DNA from: Actinomycetes bacterium
GTDB taxonomy: Bacteria > Actinomycetota > Actinomycetes > Propionibacteriales > Propionibacteriaceae
Direction: 5' to 3'
Assembly (NCBI GenBank): GCA_029778515.1
Contig: JAKOQD010000236.1
Coordinates: 1 to 7,387, forward strand
DNA: 7,387 nucleotides
This document shows positions 5,725-7,387 of the stretch, in pieces. Within the stretch, counting starts at the first letter, position 1. Each line of letters starts with the position of its first letter. The notes below the pieces were generated by a model that worked only from the letters and a program-made list of their open reading frames with translations, made no database searches and was not told where the DNA came from. Made by a program: the position numbers and the translations under genes.

Positions 5725-5797
5725 TGCGCCGCCAGGGACTCGAACCCCGAACCCGCTAGTTAAGAGCCAGCTGCTCTGCCAGTTGAGCTAGCGGCGC
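5725..5797 (-). tRNA. tRNA-Lys (anticodon CTT)
   Basis: A complete 73-base cloverleaf on the minus strand. The acceptor arm GCGCCGC pairs perfectly with GCGGCGC, with discriminator A. The D arm is GCTC/GAGC. The anticodon stem GCTGG/CTAGC has one G-T wobble, and the loop CTCTTAA carries the anticodon CTT. The T arm is CGGGG-TTCGAGT-CCCTG. The CCA end is not encoded (the next transcribed bases are CAA), so it is added enzymatically. It reads AAG, a preferred lysine codon in the high-GC genes here. Confidence 0.97.
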
Positions 5798-6011
5798 GCA
5801 GTCAGAGACTTTACTGCATCAACCCGGCAGAGGCGAAATCGAGCCCAGCTGTGCCCTCGAAAGCAGGTTCTGGACCACGATCGAGCCTGCTACTGGGACG
5901 AAAGCCGCCTTGGCTGGTGATGGGCGCTCAGAGCGGCTTCACAACGAGCCTGTGGCGGCCTTGGTGTCCGGCGCCGGCCATTCGGGAGCTGATAACCGGC
6001 CCAAGGTGGCT
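5798..6011. other. Gene-free stretch with weak inverted repeats
   Basis: No convincing gene is seen here. Three imperfect stems are visible: 5863-5870 with 5883-5890 (eight pairs, one wobble); 5902-5908 with 5933-5939 (seven perfect pairs, followed on the minus strand by TTTCG); and CCTTGG 5959-5964 with CCAAGG 6001-6006, extended by CCGG on both sides. The last begins five bases after the AbiEi-like stop on the minus strand. The last two are possible terminators of that gene. The tRNA promoter must also lie near 5800-5840; on the minus strand TAAAGT (about 5810-5815) is a possible -10, without a clear -35. Confidence 0.35.
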
Positions 6012-6875
6012 TCATGCCAGTTCGAGCTTGTGTGAGATGCGGTCCGTGGCCGTCCGAGGGGTGAACATGATCTCCTGGCCGAGCCAGCGGACGAAGTCGC
6101 AGCCAAGATCGCGAAGGTACTGTTCGCGTCGCTTCTCCATGACGCTGGCTTCCGTGGACGTGTACTTCACCTTGCCGTCGGCTTCACCGATGTTGCGGCC
6201 GGCGCTCAAGGACTCGATCGCGGACTCGCGGCTCGGGTTCAGCACGGCAATCGCCTCATTGAGTCGCGCGAATCCACGCGTCCGTGCGGCTTCAGCGATC
6301 TGGTCTCTGGCCGCGGCGACGATGCGGGGGTTGCGATAGGTGGCGCGGGTGACGCCGCTGACCATCGCCGCACAGAGCAACCTCGCGGCAGCGTCGAGCA
6401 CCACCAGCGCCTGCGGCAACTCCAGGCCGTCGGCGGCATCCACGGCGGTGGGAGCCGGTGTCGTGACGTCGTACCCGCGGGAGTCCCTGGTCAGGTGATG
6501 CGGTGGCAAAGGTCCGAGGTGGTGGGCCACGGCCGCTCGTCGCCGGCTTCTGCTCTCACTGGTCCTAGTGAGTTCGATCAGTCCATCGCTCCAGGACACT
6601 GGGCTCGGCGACGGCAATGACCAGGCCACTGCAGCTGTGCCATGGCTGAGCACTGCGCCGGGGTGCGCCACCTGCTCGGCAGGTGCTCGCAGCAGGTGTT
6701 GACCCTCGGGGTCGGAAGGCCAGCACTCGACGACCGGATACATACTGCGCCGAAGCCGCAGCAGCCGACCCGTGCGCACCTGCGTGTCGATCATCGCCCT
6801 GGTGACACCGGCGGCGAGCAGGGTCGAGCGTGCAGTCGGCTCGGTGGGCAGTGCCCACGGTCGTGGTGTCCGCAT
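6012..6875 (-). CDS. AbiEi-antitoxin-like winged helix / DUF559-like nuclease-fold protein, internally shortened
   Basis: A 287-residue cytoplasmic protein of the actinobacterial 'type IV toxin-antitoxin AbiEi antitoxin domain' family. The N-terminus is a winged-helix-like segment with the pattern L-x-x-x-G-V-x-x-x-x-I-x-x-x-V-x-x-G-x-L-x-R-L-R-R (19-43), then M-Y-P-V. The middle has S77-H-G-T-A-A and APTAVDAADGLELPQALVVLDAAAR (141-165), both usual for the family. The C-terminus resembles a Vsr/DUF559 nuclease: E218/E221-S, then E231-A-D-G-K-V-K-Y, then EKRREQYLRDLGCDFVRW (247-264). In related proteins about 30-40 residues, including a V-D-F-x-W strand with a metal-binding Asp, lie between E-S and E-A-D-G; here only about six do, so cleavage activity is doubtful. 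ATG 6875 is the first start after an in-frame TGA; only GGGGG touching the ATG resembles a ribosome binding site. No AbiEii-type toxin is adjacent. Confidence 0.7.
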   Translation of the reverse strand: MRTPRPWALPTEPTARSTLLAAGVTRAMIDTQVRTGRLLRLRRSMYPVVECWPSDPEGQHLLRAPAEQVAHPGAVLSHGTAAVAWSLPSPSPVSWSDGLIELTRTSESRSRRRAAVAHHLGPLPPHHLTRDSRGYDVTTPAPTAVDAADGLELPQALVVLDAAARLLCAAMVSGVTRATYRNPRIVAAARDQIAEAARTRGFARLNEAIAVLNPSRESAIESLSAGRNIGEADGKVKYTSTEASVMEKRREQYLRDLGCDFVRWLGQEIMFTPRTATDRISHKLELA

Positions 6876-6921
6876 CCCCCAATGGTGGGTCGCGAGAGTT
6901 CAGGGACCAAGAGTGATTCGG

Positions 6922-6957
6922 CCAGCCGTGGACAGCCAGAAGTTGTCCACGGCCTGG
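6922..6957. terminator. Hairpin between gatD and the AbiEi-like gene, with DnaA-box-like arms
   Basis: CCAGCCGTGGACA (6922-6934) pairs with TGTCCACGGCCTGG (6944-6957) with a one-base bulge and a nine-base loop. It lies 30 bases beyond the gatD stop on the minus strand and 46 bases before the next ATG, so a gatD terminator is the simplest reading. The arm TTGTCCACG differs by one base from the actinobacterial DnaA box TTGTCCACA, and the opposite arm gives CTGTCCACG. With only two imperfect copies I do not call an origin. Confidence 0.5.
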
Positions 6958-6987
6958 TGCGGCCGGGTCGCCCACGGCCAGAGCCGA

Positions 6988-7387
6988 CTAGCGCCTGGGG
7001 CCGGACCTTCGGACGGCGGTGATCCGCTGGCGACGCAGCTCGTCGATCTCGGGACGGGGGAGGGGCTCCAGCTCGCGGTCGAGTGCGACCGACAGCAGGT
7101 GATCGGCCAACTCCGGGTTGCGAGCGAGTACCGGGCCGTGGGGGTAGGTGCCGATCACCCGGCCCTGCACCGCGCCCTCGGTACCGTCGCCGGCATTGCC
7201 GATGCCCACTTCCACCTTCGCCAGCGGGGTGGCGTCCGCGCCCAAATAGGTGAACCCGCCGTGGTTCTCGAAGCCGGTGATCAGCGACTCGGACCCGTCC
7301 GGATGCGTCCAGGAAGTGAGGATCTCGCCCACGGCGCGGTCAGTGCCGCGGCGCGTGGTCGCGTCGAGCAGGCCCAGGCCCTCGATC
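6988..7387 (-). CDS. gatD: GatD, glutaminase subunit of lipid II isoglutaminyl synthase, N-terminal part outside window
   Basis: The C-terminal 132 residues of a class I glutamine amidotransferase of the CobB/CobQ-like type. With MurT it amidates the D-glutamate of lipid II to D-isoglutamine during peptidoglycan synthesis; GatD frees ammonia from glutamine. The frame runs open to the window edge and begins I-E-G-L-G-L-L-D-A-T-T, so a GTG at 7332 is internal, not the start. Family motifs are V-G-E-I, L-I-T-G-F-E-N-H-G-G and G-T-Y-P-H-G-P-V-L-A-R-N-P, where the His is the expected catalytic histidine of the triad. The catalytic cysteine lies upstream, outside the window. Most GatD proteins I know have G-T-Y-L-H; Pro replaces Leu here. 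The C-terminal tail RRQRITAVRRSGPRR is basic. murT is expected just beyond the right edge. Confidence 0.92.
   Translation of the reverse strand, partial: IEGLGLLDATTRRGTDRAVGEILTSWTHPDGSESLITGFENHGGFTYLGADATPLAKVEVGIGNAGDGTEGAVQGRVIGTYPHGPVLARNPELADHLLSVALDRELEPLPRPEIDELRRQRITAVRRSGPRR

Noticed and set aside
5725..5797. tRNA-Lys as an attachment site for a genomic island
   Set aside because: No integrase gene and no second copy of the tRNA 3' end within the window.
5851..6339. 162-codon plus-strand frame opposite the AbiEi-like gene
   Set aside because: It is antisense to a gene with recognisable family motifs and shows no domain of its own.
6922..6957. Chromosome origin or DnaA box cluster
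   Set aside because: Only two imperfect box-like sequences, no AT-rich unwinding region and no dnaA/dnaN/parAB nearby.

Overview
The window looks like a stretch of chromosome from a high-GC actinobacterium. The coding sequence is GC-rich, -10 boxes of the TAGGCT type are visible, the DUF3618 and AbiEi/DUF559-like families are typical of actinobacteria, the sugar ABC operon has no ATPase gene of its own, and the edge gene is a GatD of the MurT-GatD type. I cannot name a genus from the sequence alone.

Layout, left to right. (1) 1-257, minus strand: 5' part of a Bcp-type peroxiredoxin, probably transcribed as a leaderless mRNA. (2) 258-504: a divergent control region with a candidate promoter, a REP-like hairpin and a small palindrome. 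(3) 505-3859, plus strand: a three-gene alpha-glucoside-type (AglE/AglF/AglG-like, CUT1) transporter operon. It has a binding lipoprotein, a very stable intercistronic hairpin, then two permeases whose genes overlap by ATGA. It is closed by a 15-bp stem terminator. (4) 3922-4017: a dense cluster of REP-like palindromes. (5) 4075-5675, plus strand: a DUF3618 small membrane protein whose stop codon overlaps the start of a second, orphan sugar-binding-type lipoprotein. (6) 5691-5721: a terminator usable on both strands. (7) 5725-5797, minus strand: tRNA-Lys(CTT). (8) 6012-6875, minus strand: an AbiEi-antitoxin-like / DUF559-like nuclease-fold protein that appears to have lost the middle of the nuclease domain. 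(9) 6988-7387, minus strand: the C-terminal part of GatD, the glutaminase subunit of lipid II isoglutaminyl synthase.

How the genes work together. The AglE-like lipoprotein would capture an oligosaccharide outside the membrane and pass it to the AglF/AglG permease pair. ATP hydrolysis must come from an ATPase encoded elsewhere, as with MsiK in Streptomyces. The hairpin between the binding-protein gene and the permease genes is placed to give more binding protein than permease. The second lipoprotein has no permease gene next to it and is coupled to the DUF3618 gene, so its partner is unknown. Bcp and GatD are housekeeping functions (peroxide detoxification and peptidoglycan amidation).

I see no phage, transposase, CRISPR array or clear new defence system. 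The most unusual points are the DUF3618/lipoprotein coupling, a REP-like element that forms part of a signal-peptide coding sequence, the hairpin-separated transporter operon lying between REP-like clusters, and the internally shortened AbiEi/nuclease protein.
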